Under the pieces are notes generated by a model. That model had not been told where the DNA came from and made no database searches. It saw nothing but the letters and a program-made list of their open reading frames with translations. Positions 46,801-55,649 of a stretch of 64,000 nt of DNA are shown in pieces; positions within the stretch are counted from its first letter, which is position 1, and every line of letters begins with the position of its first letter. Source of the stretch: Chlamydiae bacterium RIFCSPLOWO2_12_FULL_45_20 (GTDB lineage: Bacteria; Chlamydiota; Chlamydiia; Chlamydiales; SM23-39); NCBI GenBank assembly GCA_001796285.1, contig MGMD01000008.1, forward strand, positions 24,548 to 88,547, read 5' to 3'. Both the position numbers and the translations under genes were made by a program.

Positions 46801-48387
46801 AATCTGAATCGTTCCTGCGCTCATGCTGGTACCTTGAGCGTACGTATTCGCTCCATTCAAGATGAGCGTACCTGACCCAATTTGGTTGATCATCAGTCCT
46901 CCATCCGCATGACCTGGCGTGTAAGCCACTCCGGCACCCCCTGTTCCGGGGAGGGTATTCGTGGAAGTATCGCCAATGCTGTTATTCATGGTGACAGTAC
47001 TCGATGTATTGAAGGTCAATGTTCGCGTCTGCCCACTCGTATTGAAAACAAATAGATCGCTCCCCTCGGCAGCAGCGATCACGCCTCCCGCCGATCCAGG
47101 AGTGACACTGCTGGATGAAATGGTTAATGCCCCTGTAACATTTAATGTCCCCGTGTTCACGAAAATAGCCCCGCCTAGTGCAGCTCCAGCCCCTCCGCGA
47201 GTGCCTGAAGCTCCAGCTGCAGCGCCAATGCCTCCCAGAGAACCATTGCTTCCTCCTCCCCCTCCAAAACCTCCAATCCCACCAAAAGATCCAGCTCCTC
47301 CTCCAAATCCTCCTGTGACTGCAAAAGATTGTGCGCCGCACGCAAATCCCGCTCCTCCCCCTCCAAAACCACCAGACCCTCCCGTTCCCCCATTGCAAGC
47401 AGTACCTGCTCCACCGCCACCGCCTCCACCCCCATACCCACCCGCCGCGCCAGATCCTGCTAAACCTCCAGAATTCCGCCCGGCACCGCCGCCGCCGCCG
47501 CCAAACGTTGGACTTGTAGGGCTGGTGGCAATGCCGTTCACAGCCCCTCCACCGCCACCGCCATCCGCTCCGCCAGCAAGAACTGAAGTACCTCCACCAG
47601 TGCCAGCACTTCCTGCCCCCAGGGCCACACCCGTTGACCCTGCAATGGCCCCGCCTCCTACTGAAACAGCACCTGTTCCTCCTGCTGCGATTGTACCTAT
47701 CCCACCACCGCCACCGCCACCTATACCAGTCCCACCAGCTATGGTAGAACCTCCTGCCCCTCCCATACCGCCACCGCCAGCTCCAGCAGCCTGATTCGTG
47801 CTTTGGGTCCCGCCACCCGTTCCTCCATCTCCGCCAAACATCCCGCCGCCGCCGCCATAGCCGCCTACTACCGTAGAAGCGCCCCCTCCAATCGCCTCAT
47901 TGGAAGTCATCGCGACATTAGATAGGCTGACTGTGGCCGCATCGATAAAAAGGGCAGCCCCCGCCCCCATACCGCCAGCCCCTCCGAAGCTGCCTCCATC
48001 TCCTCCTTGCGCTAAAGTGTTTTGGATCGTGATGTTGGCAATACTGACTGTGCCCTGCCTGACAAAAAATCCCGGGAACGTACTGGCTCCATCCACGGCC
48101 ACTTGGCTTCCTCCATTGTCTCCATCAATACTAACCGTATCTGTCCCCACTAAATTCAAAGGGGGCAACATCCCTTGCAGGGTAATCGTGGGAGTTCCCA
48201 AAGCAAACGTAATATCGTAAGGCCCTGCGCCGGGATTTTGGTTCATGAAGTTGAAGCAAAAACGAAGATCTCCTGCAGTGCCAGCACCCACACCTCCTGT
48301 GGTAGGAGCCGTGTCATTTGCCGTATCTACAGTCAAAGTCACACAATAAAGAGAAAGGGGCAGCAAGAAAATGCAAAATTTGTTCAC
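43822..48387 (-). CDS. Large autotransporter with Gly-rich passenger and tandem beta repeats
   Basis: A 1521-residue type V secreted surface protein. Order: signal peptide (MNKFCIFLLPLSLYC); a first beta-rich segment; a long Gly-rich stretch, about residues 130-410, with GG runs; a GGAIFVN motif like that of chlamydial Pmp proteins; four near-identical 94-residue repeats with SAGTLALSGSG and VNGTLDISAV, of the autotransporter-associated beta strand type; further such repeats; then a C-terminal barrel from about 1240 ending in Phe (EFKVAF). The passenger probably folds as a right-handed beta helix on the cell surface. Role may be adhesion to the host. It is not a classic Pmp because GGA[ILV]/FxxN repeats are sparse. 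Confidence 0.9.
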   Translation of the reverse strand: MNKFCIFLLPLSLYCVTLTVDTANDTAPTTGGVGAGTAGDLRFCFNFMNQNPGAGPYDITFALGTPTITLQGMLPPLNLVGTDTVSIDGDNGGSQVAVDGASTFPGFFVRQGTVSIANITIQNTLAQGGDGGSFGGAGGMGAGAALFIDAATVSLSNVAMTSNEAIGGGASTVVGGYGGGGGMFGGDGGTGGGTQSTNQAAGAGGGGMGGAGGSTIAGGTGIGGGGGGGIGTIAAGGTGAVSVGGGAIAGSTGVALGAGSAGTGGGTSVLAGGADGGGGGGAVNGIATSPTSPTFGGGGGGAGRNSGGLAGSGAAGGYGGGGGGGGAGTACNGGTGGSGGFGGGGAGFACGAQSFAVTGGFGGGAGSFGGIGGFGGGGGSNGSLGGIGAAAGASGTRGGAGAALGGAIFVNTGTLNVTGALTISSSSVTPGSAGGVIAAAEGSDLFVFNTSGQTRTLTFNTSSTVTMNNSIGDTSTNTLPGTGGAGVAYTPGHADGGLMINQIGSGTLILNGANTYAQGTSMSAGTIQINSNASLGRAAASISIDGDSTLQLSASIASMARAMPIAINRIFTVDTNGFSLTNSGVISGGSGALTKISAGTLTLQGVNTYGGATTISAGTLALSGSGAIDQSSSVTVNGTLDISAVTTSAAINTLSGLGTITLGAKALTITQGSNGLFSGVIQNTGTLTKNGSSQLTLSGVNTYQGATTLSAGTLALSGSGSIAQSASVAVNGTLDISAVTVGSTINTLSGSGTITLGVKALTITQGADGLFSGVIQNTGTVTKNGGSQLTLSGANTYQGATTISAGTLALSGSGSIAQSASVAVNGTLDISAVTTGSTINTLSGSGTIALGSKVLTITQGANNSFSGAIQNTGSVNKNGASQLTLSGNNSYTGATTISTGTLALSGAGTIETSTSTAISGTLDISAVTTGATVKTVSGAGDILLGAKAFTVEQLADSTFSGQMSGSGTFTKTGSAVLTLDGPNANTGDATVSAGTLAVLFPGILPVDVTVSPGATFRGTGLIGQLGGMFVNQGTVQPGASIGTLIIIGDYTQTSGSTLEIEINPTQADLLNISGTLFIETGAILSLIPEPGAYSPNTIYTIISAGSIPLDTPRFTVTTSLPSFTAEAVYTANLVQLLVNALPFSQLVLSGNAAQVARCLDGAAVVIGSDLDDVINRLQFMNLSQMTESMNSIQPSALNGLDLCQESTLVRIRSAVTHWESEWNQRIAPSKERLQLWNSVFYDRIVQNSMEEEPGFATHTYAVVSGINYRGVQDSFGGALLAFSHDHIHWDESRGTGGVYSYYGGIYAGKKWGVLSLNGSLCSGVSDYNIRRNIHFPQTPSFAALNRTAKHSSWGWNILGSSEAALDLIALSQLEQKLFECRAFAIFDFAFLHRNRAIERGANSLNLYLNPHNAEWLRGETGLDVIIPLVSDRSNILFVHAKGSYIFEKRFDGEFSKASFLFSRDCVMTVQGLHPSRSLLSYAVGLNARIFKDRGLIGMEWEGENGSHYWNSTLTAEFKVAF
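45490..46617 (-). repeat. Four tandem 282-bp repeats inside the autotransporter gene
   Basis: Unit starts at 46617, 46335, 46053 and 45771 (minus strand), each 282 bp or 94 codons, with no change of length. Units 2 and 3 are the closest in DNA sequence. Unit 1 begins GALTK and the rest G-T/S-L/V-T/N-KNG. Exact spacing points to unequal crossing-over or gene conversion and predicts copy-number variation among strains. Confidence 0.92.
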
Positions 48388-48432
48388 AACAACTCACCTT
48401 CCCTATCGAGATATCAGGAAAGGAACAATCAT

Positions 48433-50520
48433 TCAATCAATTTCACAAATCAAAGTAGCAAGACCTGCTAGACGGACATAAAACCCTTGTTCTTTGATCT
48501 CAATATCGTGATTTAACTGATTTGCACCGCCATATTGAGCAGCATCCGTATTCAAGACTTCTCTGACCCCTTGCACGTTTTCCAATGCGACAAAATAGCG
48601 GGCGTGATGGGTGGGAGAAAAGTTATGGATGCAGATCAGCTTCTCTTTCCCATCAGTTCTTACATAAGAAAGCACCCCATTTTGCACTGTAGAATCATCG
48701 ATCCACTCATACCCTTTCCAAGTATAATCCTTTTCCCAAAGAGCTCTCGACTTTCTATAGAAAAAGTTAAAATCTTTAAAACACTGTTGCAGTCCTTGGT
48801 GAAGCGGGTATTTGAGAAGCTCCCAATTTAAAACCCCCTTAATGGACCATTCTCTCCACTGTCCGATTTCAGCTCCCATAAAAATCAGATTTTTTCCAGG
48901 ATGACATAGCATATAACTGTATAAAAGACGCACATTGGCAAATTTTTCTTCATCCGATCCAGGCATTTTAGCGAGAATGCTTTTTTTCTCATGCACCACC
49001 TCGTCGTGTGAGAGAACGCATGCAAAATTTTCAGTAAACGCATAGTGCAGACTGAAGGTCAGCTCTTCTTGATAGAATTTGCGATACTGCGGCTCTTTTG
49101 AAAAATAGCGAAGCGTATCGTTCATCCACCCCATGTTCCATTTTAAATCAAATCCAAGCCCATCTGAGTGAGTAACCCCTGAAAAAGTTGTCGACTCTTC
49201 GGCAAACATCAACGTTCCGGGAAAACGCTCATGCACCACTTGATTGAGATGCTTGAGAAACTCCACGGCCTCATAATTAATATTCGTCCCATCTGAATTA
49301 GGGATCCATTCTCCCTCTTTTCTTCCGTAATCGAGATAGAGGATGGATGCCACCGCATCCACTCGGATGCCATCGATATGGAATTTTTCGTGCCAAAATA
49401 AGGCGCTGGCAATCAAAAAATTGGTCACCTCTTTTCTTCCATAATTAAAAACTGCGGTATGCCAATGCGGATGCAAGCTCATCCGGGCATCTTCATACTC
49501 ATATAAGGGACTTCCATCAAATTGGCTGAGCGAAAACTCGTCCATCGGAAAATGACCAGGCACCCAGTCGAGGATGACGCCAATACCCTCTTGATGCATA
49601 TGATCGACAAAAAACTGAAAATCTCTCGGCGTTCCGTACCTACTGGTGGAAGAGAAAAAACCCGTGACCTGATACCCCCAAGATTCATCTAGAGGATGCT
49701 CCATGATAGGAAGAAGTTCGACATGGGAAAACCCCATCTCCTTGCAATACTTAGCAAGATCTATGGCGATCTCCCGATACTTGGGAAATTCTCCTTCATA
49801 CCTTCGCCAAGAGCCCAAATGGACTTCGTAAATATTGATCGGCTGTTTCAACCCTCTTCGATTCCATCCCTGATCCCCCCACGTGTAGAGGCCTAGGTCA
49901 AAACAAATCGACTCCGTTTTTGGCCTAAGGGCGGAAAAAAAAGCCAAGGGATCGCTCTTTTCACGGATACATCCTTCTTTTGTATGGATGTCAAATTGAT
50001 ATCTTTCTCCTTCGCCCAGTCCTGGGAGAAAGAGCTCCCAAATATCACCCACCCTCCTCATGGGATTTTGAAGGCCGTTCCACCGATTAAAGTCCCCCTT
50101 GAGATAGACGCTTTTTGCGTGGGGCGCCCAGACAGCCATTCGCACCCCCGTTGGCTCGACGGTTGCTCCCAAAACCTGATAAATCTCATAATGCAGGCCT
50201 TTTTGAAAAAGTTTGCTGTCCTGTTCCGTGACTCTGGCTGCCTCTACATAGGGGTCACGTGCTACAAGCCCTGAGGGATGAAAAATGCGATAATTTTCTG
50301 GTTGGAGGGGCTTCTCAAATAACAGTTCAAAAAGCCCTGTATCAGATTTTTTTTGCATCTCATAAACGGTACCCCAAACCTCTACTTTCGCCCTCCCCGA
50401 TCCAGGGGACCAAAAGCGAATGAGACGCCCTCCCTCATGAAGCCCTAAAAAGGCATGAGGATCGGTCGCTCTTCCCTCTTTAAGACGGATCCATTCTCTA
50501 TGATCCTTCGCTGTACTCAC
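48433..50520 (-). CDS. glgB: 1,4-alpha-glucan branching enzyme
   Basis: Adds alpha-1,6 branches to glycogen. Two N-terminal carbohydrate-binding-like domains (the second around residue 130, AVWAPHAKSVYLKGDFN), GH13 barrel with nucleophile Asp in HIDGIRVDAVASILY, acid/base Glu in MFAEESTTF, and LSHDEVVHEKKS; C-terminal beta domain. 695 residues fits chlamydial GlgB. It begins with a 4-bp overlap from the preceding gene. Glycogen storage is known in chlamydiae. Confidence 0.96.
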   Translation of the reverse strand: MSTAKDHREWIRLKEGRATDPHAFLGLHEGGRLIRFWSPGSGRAKVEVWGTVYEMQKKSDTGLFELLFEKPLQPENYRIFHPSGLVARDPYVEAARVTEQDSKLFQKGLHYEIYQVLGATVEPTGVRMAVWAPHAKSVYLKGDFNRWNGLQNPMRRVGDIWELFLPGLGEGERYQFDIHTKEGCIREKSDPLAFFSALRPKTESICFDLGLYTWGDQGWNRRGLKQPINIYEVHLGSWRRYEGEFPKYREIAIDLAKYCKEMGFSHVELLPIMEHPLDESWGYQVTGFFSSTSRYGTPRDFQFFVDHMHQEGIGVILDWVPGHFPMDEFSLSQFDGSPLYEYEDARMSLHPHWHTAVFNYGRKEVTNFLIASALFWHEKFHIDGIRVDAVASILYLDYGRKEGEWIPNSDGTNINYEAVEFLKHLNQVVHERFPGTLMFAEESTTFSGVTHSDGLGFDLKWNMGWMNDTLRYFSKEPQYRKFYQEELTFSLHYAFTENFACVLSHDEVVHEKKSILAKMPGSDEEKFANVRLLYSYMLCHPGKNLIFMGAEIGQWREWSIKGVLNWELLKYPLHQGLQQCFKDFNFFYRKSRALWEKDYTWKGYEWIDDSTVQNGVLSYVRTDGKEKLICIHNFSPTHHARYFVALENVQGVREVLNTDAAQYGGANQLNHDIEIKEQGFYVRLAGLATLICEID

Positions 50521-51482
50521 TTCTGAAATCTGTCCAAATAATAGGTTGTGTGTTTGGTTAACATAAGCGGCTCATTTTTCTCTAGTACTCTCTCCTTGTT
50601 GACGCGAAAGGACTGGATCTCCTTTTGGAGTTGAAATCCCACTTCGCCACAAAAATGAGCCTGAATCTGAACACGCCTCAACACTTTCTTGGACCATTCG
50701 AAATCCAAAACACCTACGCCAGGTACTTGGATATGGGTCATCCTACCCGCATGAAAAGAGATGGGAAGAAAAGGGAGAAAGGATAAAACTTTCCCTTCTT
50801 GTCTAAAAAAGAGCGAGCGTAGGATTTTTGCACTCCTTTGCAGAAGAAAAAAGGGATTGCCGCCAACGACTTCCGTGGAGGTAAAGCCTTGGTACTGATC
50901 GTCAAAAAGACGGGGAACTAATAGATCTGCAAACCCCGCTTGAAAAAGAGCTAGAAGGGCTCCTTCTAAATTGTCCCGTTTGTCGGGAAGAGTCAGAAGG
51001 GCTGCGGTTCCTTTCCAAGTTTCCTCTGTCACTTGAGGAACCTTTTGGCCTAAGAAAAAAAGCGCCGGCAAAATCTCTGATAAATCAGCCCTTCTTTTAA
51101 CAAGATCCCAGTCCTGCGCTTTATGACTGCCCAAAGAGAGTCTTTCCATCTCCGCCTCAGGTTGATAACGTGAATTGGGGAACTCTAGGCGTATGACTGG
51201 CCCCTTCTCGGAGATGAGCTGAATAGAAGTTTCATTCGCAAGCACTTGGAGTCTAAAATACCCCTCCTTTGCCTTTCCAAATACAAAAATAGAGTCTCTT
51301 TCGAGATCTTGCTGAAGAGTAAAATTGCGAACGGGCCCAGTAACAGGAATGGGGATATCGTGAGCATCAATGCGAAGAAGTGTGGGAAAGGCCGTTAGAA
51401 TGGAATGAGTCCTCGGAATTACACAGGACATGCCGGGCGTGTGCGAAAACGGCCGCAACCTTGCGGCGATGCATATCGTCAT
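50517..51482 (-). CDS. Conserved hypothetical protein linked to glgB
   Basis: A 321-residue soluble protein, mixed alpha/beta, of unknown function. A gene of this kind also sits beside glgB in C. trachomatis as I recall. It overlaps both neighbours by 4 bp (ATGA type), so translation is coupled with mtaB before it and glgB after it. A second start at the ATG of 51431 is possible, but the coupling favours 51482. Features such as LFDDQYQGFTSTEVVGGNPF hint at an enzyme, maybe glycan-related, without a motif to prove it. Confidence 0.75.
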   Translation of the reverse strand: MTICIAARLRPFSHTPGMSCVIPRTHSILTAFPTLLRIDAHDIPIPVTGPVRNFTLQQDLERDSIFVFGKAKEGYFRLQVLANETSIQLISEKGPVIRLEFPNSRYQPEAEMERLSLGSHKAQDWDLVKRRADLSEILPALFFLGQKVPQVTEETWKGTAALLTLPDKRDNLEGALLALFQAGFADLLVPRLFDDQYQGFTSTEVVGGNPFFLLQRSAKILRSLFFRQEGKVLSFLPFLPISFHAGRMTHIQVPGVGVLDFEWSKKVLRRVQIQAHFCGEVGFQLQKEIQSFRVNKERVLEKNEPLMLTKHTTYYLDRFQK

Positions 51483-52714
51483 CTGGCAATCAATCCTTGG
51501 GGTTCATTTCGGATCAGCTCCATTTCTACAAGATCCCCTGCTTGTAAAGCTCTTTGGGGCGCCCACACCCTAAGAAAATTCGTCGTGTGGCCTGTGATAT
51601 ACCCATCTTTCGTCTCATTTTCGATGAGGACGCTCATTTTTCTCCCTACAAAGCGCTCCCTTAATTCAAAGGCGCATTGCTCTACGAGCCGAGAGAGCCG
51701 CTGTTTGCGGTCATTGACAACCTCCAAGGGAACTTTGTTGGGGTAGAGGGCCGCGCGAGTCCTCTTCCTCGGGCTGTAGGGGAAGATATGCACTTTTGCA
51801 AACGGAACCTTTTTGACAAGTTCTAGAGTCTCTTGAAAATCGCCTTCGCTTTCCCCTGGGAATCCAACAATGACATCTGTTGTCACAGTAAAATCAGGGT
51901 TTTGCCACCCCATCTTCTCCACTGTATCGATAAAGATTTGACGAGTATATTTGCGATTCATCCGCTTTAAAACAACATTTGATCCAGCCTGAAGAACAAT
52001 ATGCATACTGGGGCAGGTCGTTTTTCCATTGAGCACTGCATCTATCAAAGCAGCATCGACCTCATCAGGATCAATGGAGGAGATCCGCAATCGTTTTAGC
52101 CCCTTGACTTGATCCACTCGGCGCACTAGATCTGAGAGAGTCCCTCCTCCATCAAAATCACCTACATTGATCCCAGTGAGAACGACCTCTTTATAACCAT
52201 TTTGCACCAGCCCTTCTACTTCTCGAATCACATCGGAGATACTCCTCGATCTCGATCGACCCCGAACGTATGGGATCACACAATATGTGCAAAAAGAATT
52301 GCAGCCATCTTGTACTTTGACAAAAGCCCTCGTATGGCCTTCAAAAGCCTCAATCGTAAATTCAGGATAATTTTCTTCCTCCGGGAAAATTTCTTGCACC
52401 AACCATTCTTTTTTTTTGTTAGGAACCATCTGAATTCTTTCGCTAATCGAGGAAAGAAGCTCTGAGGCCGTCTCGACCATGCAGCCCGTCACGACCACTT
52501 TAGAGCTGGGATTTTTTCTTAAAAGCGAACGGATCTTATGCCGAGATGAGCGGTCAGCCCCTTCAGTCACGGTGCAAGTATTAACAATGCAAAGATCTGC
52601 TTCCTCACTTTCTTCCGCTCTTCGGTATCCCATGTGCACTAACTGATCTGCGTACCCCTGAGACTCATACTGATTAGTGCGGCATCCTAAAGTGACAATT
52701 TTAAACTTTTTCAT
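51479..52714 (-). CDS. mtaB: tRNA threonylcarbamoyladenosine methylthiotransferase MtaB-like radical SAM enzyme
   Basis: Methylthiolates adenosine-37 of tRNA. Three domains: N-terminal UPF0004 with cysteines for a 4Fe-4S cluster (LGCRTNQYES, VNTCTVTEGAD, VTGCM), radical SAM core with CNSFCTYCVIPYVRG, and a C-terminal TRAM domain. 411 residues. The pattern TLGCRTNQ is more MtaB than MiaB. First gene of an mtaB-hypothetical-glgB chain, with 4-bp overlap. Confidence 0.9.
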   Translation of the reverse strand: MKKFKIVTLGCRTNQYESQGYADQLVHMGYRRAEESEEADLCIVNTCTVTEGADRSSRHKIRSLLRKNPSSKVVVTGCMVETASELLSSISERIQMVPNKKKEWLVQEIFPEEENYPEFTIEAFEGHTRAFVKVQDGCNSFCTYCVIPYVRGRSRSRSISDVIREVEGLVQNGYKEVVLTGINVGDFDGGGTLSDLVRRVDQVKGLKRLRISSIDPDEVDAALIDAVLNGKTTCPSMHIVLQAGSNVVLKRMNRKYTRQIFIDTVEKMGWQNPDFTVTTDVIVGFPGESEGDFQETLELVKKVPFAKVHIFPYSPRKRTRAALYPNKVPLEVVNDRKQRLSRLVEQCAFELRERFVGRKMSVLIENETKDGYITGHTTNFLRVWAPQRALQAGDLVEMELIRNEPQGLIAR

Positions 52715-52735
52715 CGTGGCATTAATTATGTCATA

Positions 52736-54031
52736 CTAGCTGAGAAAATGGAAGACTTTACGCTCCAAGTGGTGAGGGATTTCCGCCTCGAGTAAAATAT
52801 CATTTTCTTCATATTCACAGGACAAGATATTTCCAGCCCCCCGTATTTCACTCACTAGCTCATAGTGGCTTTGGGGAATCCTGAGACGCACTTTTTTATG
52901 AAGATGAGAAACTTCTTGCATCATCTTCTCTTGCAACTCTTCAAATCCCTCTCGAGTAAGGGTAGATACCTTGACCGTCTTTCGGCATTTGATCCGCAGT
53001 TTTTGGAGGATCGTCGGGTCTGAGACCCTGTCTATTTTATTCAGAGCTGTAATCATGGGATGAGCGGCTGCCCCGAGCTCTTTTAGCACTCCCAGTGTGG
53101 CGTCGACTTGGGACAGTGCATAAGGAGAACTTGCGTCCACAATATGCAGTAAAATATCTGCTTGCACGGCCTCTTCGAGAGTGCTTTTAAAAGCAGCAAC
53201 GAGCTGATGCGGGATTTTTCTAATCAATCCGACCGTATCGATCAAAAGAATCGCCTGATTATTCGGAAGGATGAATTTACGGGAGGTCGGGTCGAGTGTG
53301 GCAAAGAGTTTATCTTCGACCAGCACTTCTGCGTCGGTAAACGCTTTGAGAAGCGTAGATTTTCCTGCATTTGTGTATCCGATGATGGCAAACGTGGGGA
53401 TTCTCGTTTTCTCACGAAGGGATCTTTGCGTTTTTCTCTGTCTTTTCACCTTTTCTAGATCTTTTTGGAGGCTTTCGATCCTTCTTCGAAGGATGCGCCG
53501 GTCGAGTTCGATTTGCTTTTCCCCTTCTCCTTTCACAAATCCTCCCGTGGCCCCTCCCGATCTTTGTCGATGAAGATGTGTCCATAATCTTCTGAGTCTC
53601 GGGAGTTGGTATTGAAAGGAAGCAAGTTCAATTTGAATCTTCGCCTCTTTCGTTTGCGCCCTTTGCGCAAATACCTCCAAAATGAGTTCGGTTCTATCGA
53701 TGACGGTCACGTTCAGAATTTTTTCTAAATTTCTTTGTTGTTGAGGCAGAATTTCATCATCAAAGACCACTAGATCCAGTCCTTCTTTCTCGATCATCTC
53801 ATGAATCTCTTCGATCTTGCCGCTGCCTAAGTAAGTACCCGCCTCTTTTTTGCGAAGAGGACAGGACAGTTTCACTATTGTGATCAGTCCATACGTGTCG
53901 CCTAAACTCTCGAGCTCCTCCAAATGCTCTAGACAGGTAGATTTAGTCTTGGACTCACTGGAGTAGGTGCCGATTAGGAGGGCTCTTTGTTGGCCCTGCA
54001 GCCGACCTTCACGAGGCTTTATTTCTTCCAT
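52736..54031 (-). CDS. hflX: Ribosome-associated GTPase HflX
   Basis: GTPase that splits or rescues stalled ribosomes. N-terminal HflX domain with GTYLGSGKIEEI, VFDDEILPQQQRNLEK; linker RQRSGGATGGFVKGEGEKQ typical of the family; G-domain with Walker A GYTNAGKSTLL, LLIDTVGLIRKIPHQLV and NKID. 431 residues is normal. It overlaps the MBL-fold gene by 13 bp. The neighbour PhnP-like hydrolase is also next to hflX in Chlamydia. Confidence 0.95.
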   Translation of the reverse strand: MEEIKPREGRLQGQQRALLIGTYSSESKTKSTCLEHLEELESLGDTYGLITIVKLSCPLRKKEAGTYLGSGKIEEIHEMIEKEGLDLVVFDDEILPQQQRNLEKILNVTVIDRTELILEVFAQRAQTKEAKIQIELASFQYQLPRLRRLWTHLHRQRSGGATGGFVKGEGEKQIELDRRILRRRIESLQKDLEKVKRQRKTQRSLREKTRIPTFAIIGYTNAGKSTLLKAFTDAEVLVEDKLFATLDPTSRKFILPNNQAILLIDTVGLIRKIPHQLVAAFKSTLEEAVQADILLHIVDASSPYALSQVDATLGVLKELGAAAHPMITALNKIDRVSDPTILQKLRIKCRKTVKVSTLTREGFEELQEKMMQEVSHLHKKVRLRIPQSHYELVSEIRGAGNILSCEYEENDILLEAEIPHHLERKVFHFLS

Positions 54032-54792
54032 GTAAACTCTATCTTTAATCCATCAAAACCCACTTTGACATGTAAAGGGAGCAACACATTCATTGCTTCA
54101 TGGTCGAGAAAGTGGCCCAGATGAGTCAGCCATGCTTGCTCTACTCCTATGCGATCGATGAAATCGACAGCCTCATTAAAAGAGAGGTGAAACGGCGACT
54201 CCTCAGGCCTAAGAGCGCTGATGACCAGCTTTTTAACCCCTTTTAATCCCTCAAAAATGGATTCGTCAAATTTCTTAATATCGGAGATGTAAGCAAAATC
54301 TCCCCAACGATACCCTGTAATCTTCATCCCATTTTGGGAAAAACTCACATAGCCAATGTCTGTTTGTAAAAACTTCCTGCTTCCATGCTCTTTTTCTAGA
54401 ATGGTAAAATCAAACTTTGCACTAACCTCTTTTTTAAAGAAATAGTAGTAGCGAAGCTGAATTTCCTCAAAGCTTTCTTGAGAAAGTAAACAAGGAAGAG
54501 GCTTTCCTTCTCGAATATTAAAAATACGCGTCTCATCAATTCCCGCAATATGATCAAAATGGGTGTGAGTGAGAAGGAGCCCATCGATCCGATCCACGCC
54601 AAACTCCAGCGCCTGAAAACGAAAATCAGGACCAATATCGATTAAAAAAACCCGATTGTTGAGTTCTATGAGTCCTGAAGGGCGATAACGCCTATTTTTG
54701 GGGTTTTTAGAGGTACACACTTCGCACTTACATCCAATGACGGGCACCCCGGTCGACCCGCCAGTGCCTAGAAATGTGAATACCCCTTTCAT
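54019..54792 (-). CDS. MBL-fold metal-dependent hydrolase (PhnP-like)
   Basis: A 257-residue metallo-beta-lactamase-fold phosphodiesterase. LGTGGSTGVPVIGCKCEVC at the start and the metal site LTHTHFDHIAGIDE are clear; later His/Asp at AYISDIKKF and LTHLGHFLDH. PhnP acts on cyclic phosphates, but the substrate here is not known. The ATG at 54792 is chosen over the frame start at 54876 because it begins the conserved core and gives a 4-bp overlap (ATGA) with the gene before it. It overlaps hflX by 13 bp. Confidence 0.88.
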   Translation of the reverse strand: MKGVFTFLGTGGSTGVPVIGCKCEVCTSKNPKNRRYRPSGLIELNNRVFLIDIGPDFRFQALEFGVDRIDGLLLTHTHFDHIAGIDETRIFNIREGKPLPCLLSQESFEEIQLRYYYFFKKEVSAKFDFTILEKEHGSRKFLQTDIGYVSFSQNGMKITGYRWGDFAYISDIKKFDESIFEGLKGVKKLVISALRPEESPFHLSFNEAVDFIDRIGVEQAWLTHLGHFLDHEAMNVLLPLHVKVGFDGLKIEFTWKK

Positions 54793-55649
54793 AGTCGCCT
54801 CAACTCTTTGACCAACATTTTGGCAAAAAGGGCGTGATAGATCAACCCTCTGGATCCAAGTCCTGCAAAAACCCACGTTGTATCTCCGTACCTTTGCAAA
54901 ATGGGTTGGTGTCCGACCATGGGAGAACAGCGAACCCCTGTCCGGATATCCAGAACGTCAAATTCTTTAGCCTCCGGATAAACAAAAGCAGCCTGTTCCA
55001 ACAACGCAAGTGCCTTATGCGGGTGAGGTTGATCAGTGTGTTCATACGTAGAACCGACAAGACAGATCTGAGGTTCTTCCGTCGGTGTAATATGCGCCTT
55101 TGCCAAAATAGCGTAGGGAAGTCTTTTTTTACACCGACAGACAAGCATCTGGCCAATGGTTTTTTTCATTGGAAGATCAAAAAAAAGGGCCGTTCCAATC
55201 CCTGCAGCGATAACGTGGGCATCAAACCCATGCAGCGCATCGAGACAAGGAATGTTTTTCTGGATGAAAGTGGCTTCAGAACATTCTTTCTTCAGTTCCT
55301 CCAGATAAATCCTAGGATAGACGCTAATGCCATCAGGGAGCCAAATCGCATCTCCCTGAAAAGCCTTTTTTTGCTCTTCATTGACCGCAAAGCGCAAAAT
55401 ACCGCTTTTTTCATAGACGGGACGCCGTTTGCTTACAGAGTTTAACAAATCGATCGCGCTTGCCATCCCCTCTTTAGCTCCGTTAGTAGGCAGGGCTTTT
55501 TTTCCTGGACATTCGTGCAGAAGCCCCGTGGAGGCCCAAGAGGCACCTCGTCCGCCATCAAATACAGTGACGTCCACCCCTCCTTCTTGTAGAAGGTGCC
55601 ATGCGCTAGCCAGCCCAGCCAATCCAGCACCAATAATTGCTACCTTCAT
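54789..55649 (-). CDS. FAD-dependent oxidoreductase, DAO/GlpD-like short form
   Basis: A 286-residue protein with an N-terminal FAD-binding fold (VAIIGAGLAGLASAWHLL, then FDGGRGASWASTGLL) and C-terminal WVFAGLGSRGLIYHALFAKM, like the DAO family and the C-terminal half of MnmC. It is shorter than glycine oxidase (about 370). Substrate unknown; MnmC-like tRNA modification is one option. It overlaps both neighbours by 4 bp. Confidence 0.82.
   Translation of the reverse strand: MKVAIIGAGLAGLASAWHLLQEGGVDVTVFDGGRGASWASTGLLHECPGKKALPTNGAKEGMASAIDLLNSVSKRRPVYEKSGILRFAVNEEQKKAFQGDAIWLPDGISVYPRIYLEELKKECSEATFIQKNIPCLDALHGFDAHVIAAGIGTALFFDLPMKKTIGQMLVCRCKKRLPYAILAKAHITPTEEPQICLVGSTYEHTDQPHPHKALALLEQAAFVYPEAKEFDVLDIRTGVRCSPMVGHQPILQRYGDTTWVFAGLGSRGLIYHALFAKMLVKELRRL

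Noticed and set aside
46961..47794. Pro-rich 277-residue plus-strand open frame
   Set aside because: It is the antisense of the Gly-rich part of the autotransporter; GGN codons give Pro-rich complement.
54834..55445. 203-residue plus-strand open frame
   Set aside because: Antisense to the FAD oxidoreductase gene, which has clear cofactor motifs.
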